DNA of 64,000 nucleotides from Halorussus salinus (GTDB taxonomy: Archaea > Halobacteriota > Halobacteria > Halobacteriales > Haladaptataceae). A program made the position numbers and the translations under genes. The notes below the pieces were generated by a model, which was not told the origin of the DNA, ran no database searches, and saw nothing but the letters and a program-made list of their open reading frames with translations. Position 1 is the first letter of the stretch; every line of letters begins with the position of its first letter. This document shows, piece by piece, positions 8,412 to 17,154 of this stretch. The stretch covers positions 784,927-848,926 of the forward strand of contig NZ_ML974127.1 of assembly GCF_004765815.2 (NCBI RefSeq). The letters are read 5' to 3'.

Positions 8412-10016
8412 CTGGCCGGTGAACACCATCGCCATGCCGTGTTCGTCGGCGGCCTCGATTACGTCGTCGTCGTTGACCGACCCGCCGGGCTGAATCACGG
8501 CCTCGATGCCCGCCTCGGCGGCCGCCTCGATGGCGTCCGGGAACGGGAAGAAGGCGTCGGAGGCCATCACGGCACCCTCGGCGGACTTGCCCTCGGCGTC
8601 CTTCTCGGCTTTCATCTTGGCTATCTCGACGGCGTCCACGCGCGAGACCTGCCCCGCGCCGACGCCGACCGTCTCGGTCCCGTCGGCGAACAGGATGGCG
8701 TTGGACTTGACGTGCTTGATGGTCTGCCACGCGAACAGCAGCGAGTCGAGTTGGTCGTCGGTCGGTTCGCGCTCGGTGACGACCTCCAACTCGTCGCGGG
8801 TCGGCGCTTGCAGGTCGCGCTCTTGGACGAGTCGGCCCCCGACCAAATCCTTCTCGGTGGTCGTCTCCGAGATGTCCGCGAAGTCCTCCTCGTCGCCGAC
8901 ATCGAGTACGCGTAGATTGTCCTTCTCGCGGAGGGTATCGAGGGCCGCGTCGGTGTAGCCCGGCGCGACGACGACCTCCTTGAACGAGTCGATTACCTGC
9001 TCGGCCGTGGCTTCGTCGCACTCGCGGTTCAGCGCGACGATGCCGCCGAACGCGCTCTTGGCGTCGGTCGAGAGGGCGTCGGCGTAGGCGTCCGCGAGCG
9101 TGTCGGCCGTGGCACAGCCCGCGGGGTTGGTGTGCTTGATGACCGCGGCGGCGGGCCGGTCGAACTCCTTGACCAGATTCAGCGCGGCGTCGGCGTCGTT
9201 GTAGTTGTTGTAGCCCATCCCCTTCGCGCCCTCGTTGCGTTGGGGCGCGTCCACGACGCTGGCCTCGTCGCAGGTCGCGTCGCCGTAGAGCGCGGCGTCC
9301 TGATGGGGGTTCTCGCCGTACCGGAGGTCGGCCGCGCGGTCGGCGGATTCGAGCTTCCGGGCCGGGAACTGGGCGTCTTCGTCGCCCTCGACGCGGACCT
9401 CGCCCTCCTCGGCGTCCACGTCGAGGAGACCCTCGGCGAACCACTTCACCGCTCGGGGGTAGGCCTTGAACTCGCCCTCGTAGAGGACGCGCTCTTTCAG
9501 GTCCTCCTCGTCGTCGCCCGCGTAGACCGGGACCGGCTCTTGGGTGACGATGGGTCCGGCGTCTACTTCGCTCTCCACGACCGCGCCCTCGTCGTCGGTG
9601 GCATCGGTGACGACGTGGACCGTGCAACCGGTGGCCTTCACGTTCGCGTCGAGGACCTGCCCGTGAGCGTCCATGCCGGGGAACGACGGGAGGAGCGAGG
9701 GGTGAACGTTCAGCGTCGTCGGCATCTCGTCCAAGAACGCGTCCGAGAGGATGCGCATGTAGCCGTCGAGGCACACGAGGTCGAAATCGTGGGGGTCGAG
9801 CGCGGCGACGACGCGCTCCTCGTGGTCGCGTCTGCTCTCGCCCTCCTCGCGGGCGACGACTTCGGTCGGAATCCCGCGCTCCTCGGCGTCGTCCAGCACG
9901 GGCGCGTCCGGGTCGTTGGTCAGGACGACGCCCAAGTCCGCGCCGCCGGGAGTACGGTCGGCGATGTGGAGCAGGTTTCGGCCGCGATTGCTGGCGAGTC
10001 CAGCGATTCGAGTCAT
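8391..10016 (-). CDS. purH: PurN-PurH fusion: GAR formyltransferase plus AICAR formyltransferase
   Basis: A 541-residue bifunctional purine enzyme. Residues 1 to about 190 are a PurN-type formyltransferase with [18 protein letters not shown] and GCTVHVVTD. From about 200 onward is the AICAR transformylase domain of PurH with [33 protein letters not shown] and the C-terminal [12 protein letters not shown]. The IMP cyclohydrolase domain normally at the N-terminus of bacterial PurH is absent and replaced by PurN; archaea use a separate cyclohydrolase. Start chosen at [14 protein letters not shown] (10016) because the upstream extension to 10100 is AT-rich non-coding sequence. Divergent from purB, so the two purine genes share a control region. 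Confidence 0.93.
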   Translation of the reverse strand: MTRIAGLASNRGRNLLHIADRTPGGADLGVVLTNDPDAPVLDDAEERGIPTEVVAREEGESRRDHEERVVAALDPHDFDLVCLDGYMRILSDAFLDEMPTTLNVHPSLLPSFPGMDAHGQVLDANVKATGCTVHVVTDATDDEGAVVESEVDAGPIVTQEPVPVYAGDDEEDLKERVLYEGEFKAYPRAVKWFAEGLLDVDAEEGEVRVEGDEDAQFPARKLESADRAADLRYGENPHQDAALYGDATCDEASVVDAPQRNEGAKGMGYNNYNDADAALNLVKEFDRPAAAVIKHTNPAGCATADTLADAYADALSTDAKSAFGGIVALNRECDEATAEQVIDSFKEVVVAPGYTDAALDTLREKDNLRVLDVGDEEDFADISETTTEKDLVGGRLVQERDLQAPTRDELEVVTEREPTDDQLDSLLFAWQTIKHVKSNAILFADGTETVGVGAGQVSRVDAVEIAKMKAEKDAEGKSAEGAVMASDAFFPFPDAIEAAAEAGIEAVIQPGGSVNDDDVIEAADEHGMAMVFTGQRCFRHD

Positions 10017-10421
10017 GTTCGGACAACTACCTGCCTCGGCAAAAGGAGTTGCGGTCGAAGGCGGGGTAATAATGCACAGACATGGGTAGATATCTAGCAT
10101 CTGCGCTTTATATCCGTGTATTCGACCACAAACTTGTATATTCTATGTCGTAGTACATCGGCTTCGGGGCCGTATCACTATTATTAGAAAAATTTAGAAA
10201 AATTAATCTGATTAGGGCAAGATTATTTCGCGGAGGTGAAACGCATGAGATTAATCAAGGCAGTCCCGTGTGCTGGCACTTGGGAGCCGCTGCTCTGCAG
10301 GCTGTAGAAACACAGCGACGCGGGTTCTCACGTCGGCGACCCACAACAGGATTGGGCGGACGAACGACTGGAAAATCGGTACACCGACATTCTTTTAGCG
10401 TTCGCTCGGCCACCTCTCGGC
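10017..10421. other. AT-rich control region between divergent purH and purB
   Basis: 405 bases between two purine genes read away from each other. The part 10060-10260 is strikingly AT-rich for this genome (runs such as TTAGAAAAATTTAGAAAAATTAATC near 10180-10207) and must hold the promoters. It also carries a small frame with a perfect Shine-Dalgarno (separate entry). I find no convincing riboswitch fold by eye. Confidence 0.5.
10245..10307 (+). CDS. Possible 20-residue leader or micro-protein with strong Shine-Dalgarno
   Basis: GGAGGTGA at 10232-10239 is an eight-base match to the anti-Shine-Dalgarno expected at the 3' end of haloarchaeal 16S rRNA and lies five bases before ATG at 10245. 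The frame reads MRLIKAVPCAGTWEPLLCRL and stops at TAG 10305-10307. Such strong sites are rare in haloarchaea, where most starts are leaderless. It ends 114 bases before purB on the same strand, so it could be a translated leader of the purB message or an independent micro-protein. No homology can be judged at this length. Confidence 0.35.
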   Translation: MRLIKAVPCAGTWEPLLCRL

Positions 10422-11810
10422 ATGAACTCGCTCTACGCCGTATCGCCGCTGGACGGCCGGTACGCCGGTCGGACCGAGGCTTTGCGCGAGTACGCTAGCG
10501 AGGCCGCGCTGATGCGTGCCCGCGTGCAAGTCGAAGTCGAGTACCTCATCGCGCTGGCGGACCTCGACGCGACGCCGCTCGAAATCCGCGACGACCACCG
10601 CGAGTACCTCCGGGTCCTCTACGAGGAGTTCGACGAATCGGACGCCGAACTCGTCAAGCAGATAGAGACCGAGGGGTACGGCGACTACGCGGCGACCAAC
10701 CACGACGTGAAGGCCGTCGAGTACTTCGTCCGCGAGCGCGTCGGCGACCCGGAGCTGTCCCACGTTATCCCGTGGATTCACTTCGCGCTGACCAGCGAGG
10801 ACGTGAACAACCTCGCCCACCGACTGCTGGTGAAGGGCGCGGTCGAGAACGTCCTCCTGCCGAAACTCCAGTTGGTTCGGGGCCTCCTCGCGGACCTCGC
10901 CCGCGAACACCGGGACGTGCCGATGCTCGCGCGCACCCACGGCCAGCCCGCGACTCCGACCACCTTCGGCAAGGAGATGGCGGTCTTCGCCTCGCGGCTC
11001 GGCCGGGCCATCGGTCGCGTGAAGGACGCCCGCGACGGGCTACAGGGCAAACTGGCTGGCGCGTCGGGCACTTACGCGGCCCACGTCGCGGCCTACCCCG
11101 ACGTGGACTGGCCCGCGTTCGCCCGCGAGTTCGTGGACGGATTGGGACTCGAACAGGCTCCGCTGACCACGCAGGTCAACCCCTGCGACGACCTCGCGGA
11201 ACTGTTCGACGCCCTGCGAGGAGCGAACAACGTCCTGCTCGACCTCGACCGCGACGCGTGGCGCTACGTCAGCGACCGGTATCTCGGACAGGAGGCGACC
11301 GAGGGCGAGACCGGCTCCTCGACCATGCCCCACAAGGTCAACCCCATCGACTTCGAGAACAGCGAGGGCAACCTCTCGAAGGCCAACGCGGACCTCGTGT
11401 TTCTGGGCGACTACGTGACCTCCTCGCGGCTCCAGCGGGACCTCTCGGACTCCACCGTCAAGCGGAACATCGGCGCGGCGTTCGCCTACTGCCTGCTGGG
11501 CTACGTCAAGCTACAGGCCGGACTCCGCAAGGTCGTGCCCAACGAGGAGGTCATGCGCGACGACCTCGAAGCGACTCCCGAAATCATCGGCGAGGCGGTC
11601 CAGACTATCCTCCGGCGCGAGGGCCACTCCGACGCCTACGAGCGCGTCAAGGACCTCACCCGCGGCCGCCGGGTCACCTTGGAGGACTTCCACGACCTCT
11701 TCGAGGAGCTAGACGTGGACGAGGACACCCGCGAGGAGTTGCTGGGCCTGACGCCCGCGGGGTACACGGGCGTCGCCAGCGGGATGGTCGCGTCGCTGAA
11801 CGACGAGTAA
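10422..11810 (+). CDS. purB: Adenylosuccinate lyase
   Basis: Catalyses two fumarate eliminations in purine synthesis: SAICAR to AICAR and adenylosuccinate to AMP. 462 residues, normal length. Begins NSLYAVSPLDGRYAG, typical of the family. The signature loop SSTMPHKVNPIDFEN lies near residue 300, and RTHGQPATPTTFGKEM near 168-183 carries the second active-site region with the catalytic histidine. HVIPWIHFALTSEDVNN is the third conserved box. Cytosolic homotetramer by family. TTCTTTTAGCG about 30 bases upstream is a plausible TATA region. Confidence 0.96.
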   Translation: MNSLYAVSPLDGRYAGRTEALREYASEAALMRARVQVEVEYLIALADLDATPLEIRDDHREYLRVLYEEFDESDAELVKQIETEGYGDYAATNHDVKAVEYFVRERVGDPELSHVIPWIHFALTSEDVNNLAHRLLVKGAVENVLLPKLQLVRGLLADLAREHRDVPMLARTHGQPATPTTFGKEMAVFASRLGRAIGRVKDARDGLQGKLAGASGTYAAHVAAYPDVDWPAFAREFVDGLGLEQAPLTTQVNPCDDLAELFDALRGANNVLLDLDRDAWRYVSDRYLGQEATEGETGSSTMPHKVNPIDFENSEGNLSKANADLVFLGDYVTSSRLQRDLSDSTVKRNIGAAFAYCLLGYVKLQAGLRKVVPNEEVMRDDLEATPEIIGEAVQTILRREGHSDAYERVKDLTRGRRVTLEDFHDLFEELDVDEDTREELLGLTPAGYTGVASGMVASLNDE

Positions 11811-11853
11811 CGGGCGCAAAACTAATTTATACGAGCCGACACATCGGCGGGGT

Positions 11854-12294
11854 ATGAGCGATACCCTCCACTTCGGGCTGTTCTTCGCGGGCATCTTCCT
11901 GTTGACCGCCGCGATGGTCGTCGGCGTCGGCGCGTTCGAGTACGAGGTCGCGTCGCTCGGCACGACCGACGCGATCCCGGAGGACACCGAATCGCTGGTC
12001 GCCTACGACGACCTCTCGGTGCGCGACCAGCGGACCGTCGAGCGCGCCATCGCGGGCGAGCAAATCGTCGTCAGAGACCCGAACGAACTGCCGGGACCGC
12101 GCAAGACGAAGGGAAAGTTGGCGGTCGAGCGCGGCGGCGAGACGTACCTTCTTACCCGCCGCGTGTTCTTCAACTGGCGGACCGAGTTCGGCGCGAGCGC
12201 GGTGGCGATGGCGCTCGCGGGGCTGGCCGCCGTCAGCGAAGGGGTCCGGCGACACCACTTCCCTCACCGGACCGTCGCGTGGACGCGGCGGTGA
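11854..12294 (+). CDS. Small membrane protein of unknown function
   Basis: 146 residues with two hydrophobic segments, one at the N-terminus (FGLFFAGIFLLTAAMVVGVGAF, partial) and one near 110-128 (ASAVAMALAGLAAVSEG). The part between is soluble and includes a VAYDDLSVRDQRTVERAI helix and basic loop PGPRKTKGKLAV. This layout is common in uncharacterised haloarchaeal proteins. AATTTATACG just before 11835 is a TATA element 20-25 bases ahead of the ATG, pointing to a leaderless transcript separate from purB, which ends 43 bases upstream. Confidence 0.75.
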   Translation: MSDTLHFGLFFAGIFLLTAAMVVGVGAFEYEVASLGTTDAIPEDTESLVAYDDLSVRDQRTVERAIAGEQIVVRDPNELPGPRKTKGKLAVERGGETYLLTRRVFFNWRTEFGASAVAMALAGLAAVSEGVRRHHFPHRTVAWTRR

Positions 12295-12329
12295 GCGTGG
12301 CGACCGATGGTTGCGCCCCGTGAGGTCGC

Positions 12330-13373
12330 TCAGTAGTTGACCTTGACGTGGAAGGTGTGCTTGAGCGCGTGGGAGTCGGGAGTCCAGCCGCCCTCGTAGA
12401 AGGTACCCTTCGAGATGAGGTCCATCAACTGGTACTGGCCGCTTCCGGTGGCCTCTTGGTCTATCCAGCAGGAGCTACCGGGCTTCATGCCGTTGGTGTA
12501 CTGGCGGGCGTCGCTGGTGTTGAACTCCTCGTTCCACGTCGCGTAGTTGCCGCTCGGACTCGACTCGTCCGTGGTCGTGACCGCGGGTTGGGTGTAGCTC
12601 CAGCCGAGGTTCACGCCGCTCGTACCGACCGAGACGTTGATGCTCTGGCTCCCGTCGTGGGTGCCGAGCGGGTCGTACTCGTTGAGGTCGGCGCTGCCCA
12701 TGTCGTTTTTGCTCCAGTCGTGTTTCGGTTCGCCCACGTCGTTCTCCCAGCCCGACCCGTACTTCTGCGTGCCGGGTTCCATCACGAAGAAGTGCTTGAC
12801 GGCGTAGGCGTCCTGCGTCGGGTCGCCGTCGCTGTCCAACTGCTTCAAATCGAGATTGTTCGTGACACAGCCGTAGGGGTCCGAGCAGAAGTCGGCCTCG
12901 TCGTGGAGGACGTTGCTCCACGACTTGCTCTGGGTCGTAGCTTCGTCGGTCGTCGCGGCCGACGTGCGGTCGAAGGCCGTCGCGCGCTCGGCGGCCTTCC
13001 CGTGGAGTCTCGCGGCCGAACCGGCGTCGCCCGCGATACCGGTGTACTGGCGGGGCACGCCGTTCGCGTCTATCTTGTACGAATACGCGACGATGGTTCC
13101 GTCTTCGGGGTCGGGGTCCGAGACCACGGGCGTCACGTCGAGGTCCCCGCCGCGGGCGTTGTACTCCGCGCGGGCCGACCGGCGAATCTCGGCGATGCGG
13201 TCGGCCGAGATGCCGTTCGAGAAGTCGGCCTCGGCGACGTGGGCGTCGCTCTCGGGCGGGCCGCGGGCGGCCGCGCCGCTCGCGGTGACTGCCGCGCCGC
13301 TCAGCGCGACGCCGGTCGCGCGTAGGAACGTTCGACGGTCGGTGCGGTTCGAGTGAGAGGAGTCGTCTGTCAT
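12330..13373 (-). CDS. Tat-exported protein of unknown function
   Basis: 347 residues starting MTDDSSHSNRTDRRTFLRATGVALSG, a clear twin-arginine signal with DRRTFLR and hydrophobic core, cleaved probably after the Ala-rich stretch near residue 40. The mature part is rich in Asp, Asn, Ser and Trp and has a likely disulfide or metal segment EADFCSDPYGCVTNN near 165. Repeated aromatic beta-type segments (for example SINVSVGTSGVNLGWSY) suggest an extracellular beta-rich fold. No catalytic motif was recognised. An in-frame ATG seven codons upstream is possible, but the chosen start fits the n-region. AT-rich DNA at 13380-13440 provides the promoter. Confidence 0.75.
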   Translation of the reverse strand: MTDDSSHSNRTDRRTFLRATGVALSGAAVTASGAAARGPPESDAHVAEADFSNGISADRIAEIRRSARAEYNARGGDLDVTPVVSDPDPEDGTIVAYSYKIDANGVPRQYTGIAGDAGSAARLHGKAAERATAFDRTSAATTDEATTQSKSWSNVLHDEADFCSDPYGCVTNNLDLKQLDSDGDPTQDAYAVKHFFVMEPGTQKYGSGWENDVGEPKHDWSKNDMGSADLNEYDPLGTHDGSQSINVSVGTSGVNLGWSYTQPAVTTTDESSPSGNYATWNEEFNTSDARQYTNGMKPGSSCWIDQEATGSGQYQLMDLISKGTFYEGGWTPDSHALKHTFHVKVNY

Positions 13374-13453
13374 GCGACGAAATAAATTCCACACCGACTA
13401 AACTTATAATTAACTACTAGCGTTGTTGTTAGATTAAGTCGCGCGACGAGCAG

Positions 13454-13687
13454 TCAGGGGAGGAGAAAACCCAACACGTCGAGGAGCGTCTGTCTCGCGC
13501 GTTCGCTCGACAACCGAACTGCGACCGCCGTGACGACGAACGTGACGAGACCGGACGCCAGCGACGACGCGACCCGCGAGGAGGTCGGTTCGGTCAGATA
13601 CCACGTCGCCGCCGTCGCGGCGGCGAACCCCGTCAGAAACAGCCACTCTCGGCTCGTGTAGCCGACTATTTGGCTCTCGTTTGTCAC
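13454..13687 (-). CDS. Small two-helix membrane protein
   Basis: 77 residues from the GTG at 13687, reading VTNESQIVGYTSREWLFLTG. Two hydrophobic segments: about 14-32 (WLFLTGFAAATAATWYL) and 38-56 (VASSLASGLVTFVVTAVAV). GTTTACG on the minus strand about 25 bases before the GTG acts as a TATA element, supporting a leaderless start there rather than at the upstream ATG (13726). It follows dapE by about 70 bases on the same strand but seems to have its own promoter. Confidence 0.6.
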   Translation of the reverse strand: MTNESQIVGYTSREWLFLTGFAAATAATWYLTEPTSSRVASSLASGLVTFVVTAVAVRLSSERARQTLLDVLGFLLP

Positions 13688-13759
13688 GTTTCCCCGTCGC
13701 GCCCGACTGGGCGTAAACCTTCTCACGTCGTCGCTCGCCGCCCGTCGCTCTACCGACGG

Positions 13760-14908
13760 CTACGACAGGAGCGCCGCCAGCGTCTCCTCGATGGCCTCGC
13801 CCGCGCGCTCGACTTCGGCGACCCGGACGTACTCCCGAGGAGCGTGGGCGACCGCGCCCTCGTCGTCGGCGAGCGAACCCGGTCCAAACACGACCGTCGG
13901 CGCGAGGTCCGCGAAGTACGACGCTTCGGTCGCGGCACCGAACGGCCGGACCGTCCCGCCGCTGGCCTCCCGGAGCGTCCGCGCCACCTCGGCGTCGGCG
14001 GGCGTCTCGAACGCCGCCAGAAACGGCGTGTCGCGCTCGGCCAGCGCCACCTCGACGGACACCCCGTCCGGCGCCTGCGCCCGGAGGTGGGTTTCCAGCG
14101 CCGACCGGAACCCCTCGGCGGTCTCGGGCGGGATACTCCGGCGGTCCACGACGAACGAACACTCGGCGGGCACCTGATTCGTGGCGGTGCCGCCCTCGAT
14201 TGTCGTCGGCGTCAGCGTCGAGTCGCCGAGCGCGTCGCTCGCGTCCGGGCGGTCCTCGCGGTCGTCGAAGGAGTCGAGCGCCGAGAGCAGATCGCCCGCG
14301 GCGCGGACCGCGTTGACGCCCGACTCGGGTTCCGCGGCGTGGGCGTTCGCGCCCCGGACCGTGACCGTCGCCTGAAATCGACCCTTGGCGGCGTTGCACA
14401 CGTCCAGTTCCGTGGGTTCGCCGACGATGACGGCGTCGGGTTCCGGGTCGAAGTTCAGGGCGGCCGCGCCGGTCGAGGCGGTCTCCTCGTCGGGCGTGAC
14501 CGCCAACGTCACCCGCCCGCGCTCGACCTCGACGCGCAAGAACGCCGCGACCATCGCCGCGAGCGGTCCCTTCGCGTCGCAGGACCCCCGCCCGCGAATC
14601 GTCTCGTCGTCTCGGGAGTACTCGATGTGAGGCGGTACGGTGTCGATGTGGGTGTTCAGGACGACGTGTGGTCCTTCTCGCCCCGAATCGCGGACTGCGA
14701 GCGTGTTCCCGGCGTCGTCCACCGAGACATCCACCTCGGGGTCGGTTTCGGAGTCCGGGTCAGCGTCGCCGTCGGAATCGGTATCGGGGTCGGGGTCGCT
14801 CCCCGCGGATTCGAGGGTCTCGACCAGTAGGTTTCGCATCTCGGCTACGTCCTCGTGTGAGGGTGTCTGTACTGCCGCTTCGAGGAAGTCGATTGGGTCG
14901 AATGTCAT
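13760..14908 (-). CDS. dapE: M20 family deacylase, probable succinyl-diaminopimelate desuccinylase
   Basis: Di-zinc hydrolase that would free LL-diaminopimelate from its succinyl form. 382 residues with the M20 metal and catalytic motifs: LNTHIDTVPP near 83, GRGSCDAKGPLAAM near 105 and VTPDEETASTGA near 138. The dimerisation domain carries GANAHAAEPESG. Its place as last gene of the dap operon, 18 bases behind dapF, supports DapE over ArgE or other M20 members. Oddity: residues about 35-62 are an acidic Asp/Pro/Ser run (SDPDPDTDSDGDADPDSE, partial) inserted in the first domain and not needed for catalysis. Confidence 0.85.
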   Translation of the reverse strand: MTFDPIDFLEAAVQTPSHEDVAEMRNLLVETLESAGSDPDPDTDSDGDADPDSETDPEVDVSVDDAGNTLAVRDSGREGPHVVLNTHIDTVPPHIEYSRDDETIRGRGSCDAKGPLAAMVAAFLRVEVERGRVTLAVTPDEETASTGAAALNFDPEPDAVIVGEPTELDVCNAAKGRFQATVTVRGANAHAAEPESGVNAVRAAGDLLSALDSFDDREDRPDASDALGDSTLTPTTIEGGTATNQVPAECSFVVDRRSIPPETAEGFRSALETHLRAQAPDGVSVEVALAERDTPFLAAFETPADAEVARTLREASGGTVRPFGAATEASYFADLAPTVVFGPGSLADDEGAVAHAPREYVRVAEVERAGEAIEETLAALLS

Positions 14909-14926
14909 GAATCGGGTCGCGTGCTG

Positions 14927-15868
14927 TCAGGCGTCGGTGGCGCGCCACGGTTCGGGCGTCGAGGAGACCTCTCCCTCGAACTCCCGTTCGACCGGGCCGG
15001 TGAGACTGGCGCGCTCGCCGTGGAAGGTGACGCCGAGGCGACCGCCCGGCGGGAAGACCTCGACCGACTCCGCGTCGGCCGCGACGAGTCCGAGTCGTCG
15101 CGCGACCGTCGCGATTGCGACCGCGCCGGTGCCGCAGGCGCGGGTCTCGCCCTCGACGCCGCGCTCGTAGGTGCGCTGGTCGAACCCGCCGTCGTCTCGC
15201 GGGGACGCGATGTTGACGTTCGCGCCCTCGGGGAAGGCGTCGGCGTGGCGAATCGCCGGTGCGAGTTCGTCGAGGTCAACGTCGTCTACGTCCTCGACGA
15301 ACGCGACGGCGTGGGGAACGCCGGTGTTCACCGCGGTCACCTCGACGCCTTCGACGGTCTCCTGTACGAGCGGTTCGTCGCGGTCGGCGTCGAGCGGCAC
15401 CTCGTCGGGCGCGAACGACGGCTCGCCCATCTCGATAGTCACTTCGTCGTCCGAAATCTCGGCCCGGCGGGTCCCGGCCTGCGTGTCGAGCATCACGGTG
15501 TCGGCACCGGTCCGCTCGGCGGCCCACTTCGCGGCACAGCGCGCGCCGTTGCCGCACATCGCCGCGGTCGAACCGTCCGGTTGGACCAGCGTCATCACTG
15601 CTCGGGGCGGCGAGAATTTGGGTTCGAGCGCCAGAAACAGGGTTCCGTCGGCTCCGACGGCGGGGGCGTTTCCGGTCCGCTCGGCGGACGGACCGCCGTC
15701 GGCCCCCTCGCCCTGCTCGGCGGCCACGCCGCCGTCTGTGACGCACACGCCGTCGCGTCGGTCGCACACTTCGCGGGCGAACGCGCCCCGGTCTGGGACG
15801 TACTCGTCCGCGTCTACTACTACGAAATCGTTGCCGGTGCCGTGAAACTTCTCGAATTCGATGCTCAT
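14927..15868 (-). CDS. dapF: Diaminopimelate epimerase
   Basis: PLP-independent epimerase converting LL- to meso-diaminopimelate. 313 residues. N-terminus FEKFHGTGNDFVVVD, first catalytic cysteine in MCGNGARCAAK near 108, second in ACGTGAVAIA near 250, each the standard thiol of the family. HAVAFVEDVD and the FPEGANVN box are also present. The ATG at 15868 overlaps the lysA stop by four bases, the spacing seen throughout this operon. A much longer open frame upstream is a shadow of lysA. Residues about 45-75 contain a halophile-type acidic, glycine-rich loop. Confidence 0.94.
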   Translation of the reverse strand: MSIEFEKFHGTGNDFVVVDADEYVPDRGAFAREVCDRRDGVCVTDGGVAAEQGEGADGGPSAERTGNAPAVGADGTLFLALEPKFSPPRAVMTLVQPDGSTAAMCGNGARCAAKWAAERTGADTVMLDTQAGTRRAEISDDEVTIEMGEPSFAPDEVPLDADRDEPLVQETVEGVEVTAVNTGVPHAVAFVEDVDDVDLDELAPAIRHADAFPEGANVNIASPRDDGGFDQRTYERGVEGETRACGTGAVAIATVARRLGLVAADAESVEVFPPGGRLGVTFHGERASLTGPVEREFEGEVSSTPEPWRATDA

Positions 15869-17154
15869 CTGTCTCCCTCGGGTTCGACCGCCGTCACGTC
15901 CGCAATCGTTTCGCGTCGCCGCGCCAGTCGGGCGTCGTCGCCGTCGAGGACGACCGACGCCGGGCGGGGACGGGAGTTGTACTGACTCGCCATCTCGTAG
16001 CCGTAGGCTCCAGCGTTGCCGACCGCCAGCAGGTCGCCGCGCTCGGGGTCCGGGAGCCAATGGTCGCCCAGCGAGTCGCCGCTCTCGCAGACCGGTCCGG
16101 CGACCGTCACCTCGCGCGCGGGACGCTCGCTCGCGTCGAGCGCGAGGTTCCGAATCTCGTGGTGGGCGTCGTATATCGCGGGGCGCGCGAGGGTCGTCAT
16201 CCCCGCGCCGACCCCGACCACGACGCCCGACGGCGTCTCCTTGACCGTGTTGGTCGTGGTCAGCAGGACGCCCGCGTCCGCGACGAGATAGCGGCCGGGT
16301 TCGACCGCCAGCGTCGCCCCGGTCTCGCCGAGCGCCTCGCGGGTCGCTTCGGCGACCGCTCGCAGGTCGAGGGGGTCCTCGTCGGGCGAGTAGGGCACGC
16401 CGAAGCCACCGCCCACGTCCACGAAGTCGAGGTCGAGACCGCGCTCCTCGATGTCGCGGGCCAACTCGCCCATCCGACCCACGAGGTCCCGATGGGCCGA
16501 GAGGTCCTCGCCCGAGATGCCGCTTCCCGCGTGGGCGTGGATGCCGACGACATCGAACTCGGCGGCCGCCGATTCCGCGATATTCGCCGCGCGCTCGTAT
16601 GGCACCCCGAACTTCGCGTCCCCGCCGGTCGTCACCTTCTCGTGGTGGCCCGCGCCGACGCCGGGATTGACTCGGAGGCAGACCCGGCCGTCGTACCCGC
16701 GGTCGGCGAGTCGGTGGAAAGTGTCCTCGGCCCCGACCGTAATCGTCACGCCGGGATGCTCCTCGGCGAGTCGGACCGCCACGTCGAGGTCCCTCGCGGG
16801 CGGGTTGACCGCGGTGTAGTGGACGCGCGACCCGTCTACTCCGGCGTCGAGCGCCCGCGCCAACTCGCCCGCCGAGGCGCACTCGATGCCAGCGCCCTCG
16901 TCGGCGAGGGCTTGCAGGACCGGCCGGGCGGTGTTGGCCTTCGCGGCGTAGTAGATATGGGCGTCGGGGAACTCCTCGGCCATCCGGCGGTAGTTCTCGC
17001 GGGCGCGGTCCACATCGAAGACGTAGAGGGGCGTCTCGTACTCGTCGGCCAGCGCCCGCAGGCGCTGGGCGGACCAGTCGGCGAGGCGTCGTACGGGCGG
17101 GTTTCCGGCGGTCGGCTCGCTCTCTCCGCTGGTCGGCCCGCTCTCTCCGCTCAT
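15865..17154 (-). CDS. lysA: Diaminopimelate decarboxylase
   Basis: PLP enzyme for the last step to lysine, decarboxylating meso-diaminopimelate. 429 residues in alanine-racemase fold. The PLP lysine lies in IYYAAKANTA near 72, glycine loop DVGGGFGVPYS near 255, phosphate segment AVEPGRYLVADAG near 295, and the partner-subunit cysteine in GPVCESGDSLG near 360, followed by GAYGYEMASQYNSRPRP. The 20-residue N-terminal extension with two GES repeats is unusual but short. Overlaps dapD upstream (four bases) and dapF downstream (four bases). Confidence 0.95.
   Translation of the reverse strand: MSGESGPTSGESEPTAGNPPVRRLADWSAQRLRALADEYETPLYVFDVDRARENYRRMAEEFPDAHIYYAAKANTARPVLQALADEGAGIECASAGELARALDAGVDGSRVHYTAVNPPARDLDVAVRLAEEHPGVTITVGAEDTFHRLADRGYDGRVCLRVNPGVGAGHHEKVTTGGDAKFGVPYERAANIAESAAAEFDVVGIHAHAGSGISGEDLSAHRDLVGRMGELARDIEERGLDLDFVDVGGGFGVPYSPDEDPLDLRAVAEATREALGETGATLAVEPGRYLVADAGVLLTTTNTVKETPSGVVVGVGAGMTTLARPAIYDAHHEIRNLALDASERPAREVTVAGPVCESGDSLGDHWLPDPERGDLLAVGNAGAYGYEMASQYNSRPRPASVVLDGDDARLARRRETIADVTAVEPEGDR

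Noticed and set aside
8368-10026. 552-residue Arg-rich frame over the PurN-PurH gene
   Set aside because: Shadow frame; the PurN and PurH motifs lie in the neighbouring frame.
10017-10421. Purine riboswitch between purH and purB
   Set aside because: No conserved riboswitch core recognised by eye; regulation by a leader cannot be claimed from sequence alone.
14927-16882. 651-residue DapF fusion with an N-terminal extension
   Set aside because: The extension is an out-of-frame shadow of lysA; dapF has its own ATG in a four-base overlap.
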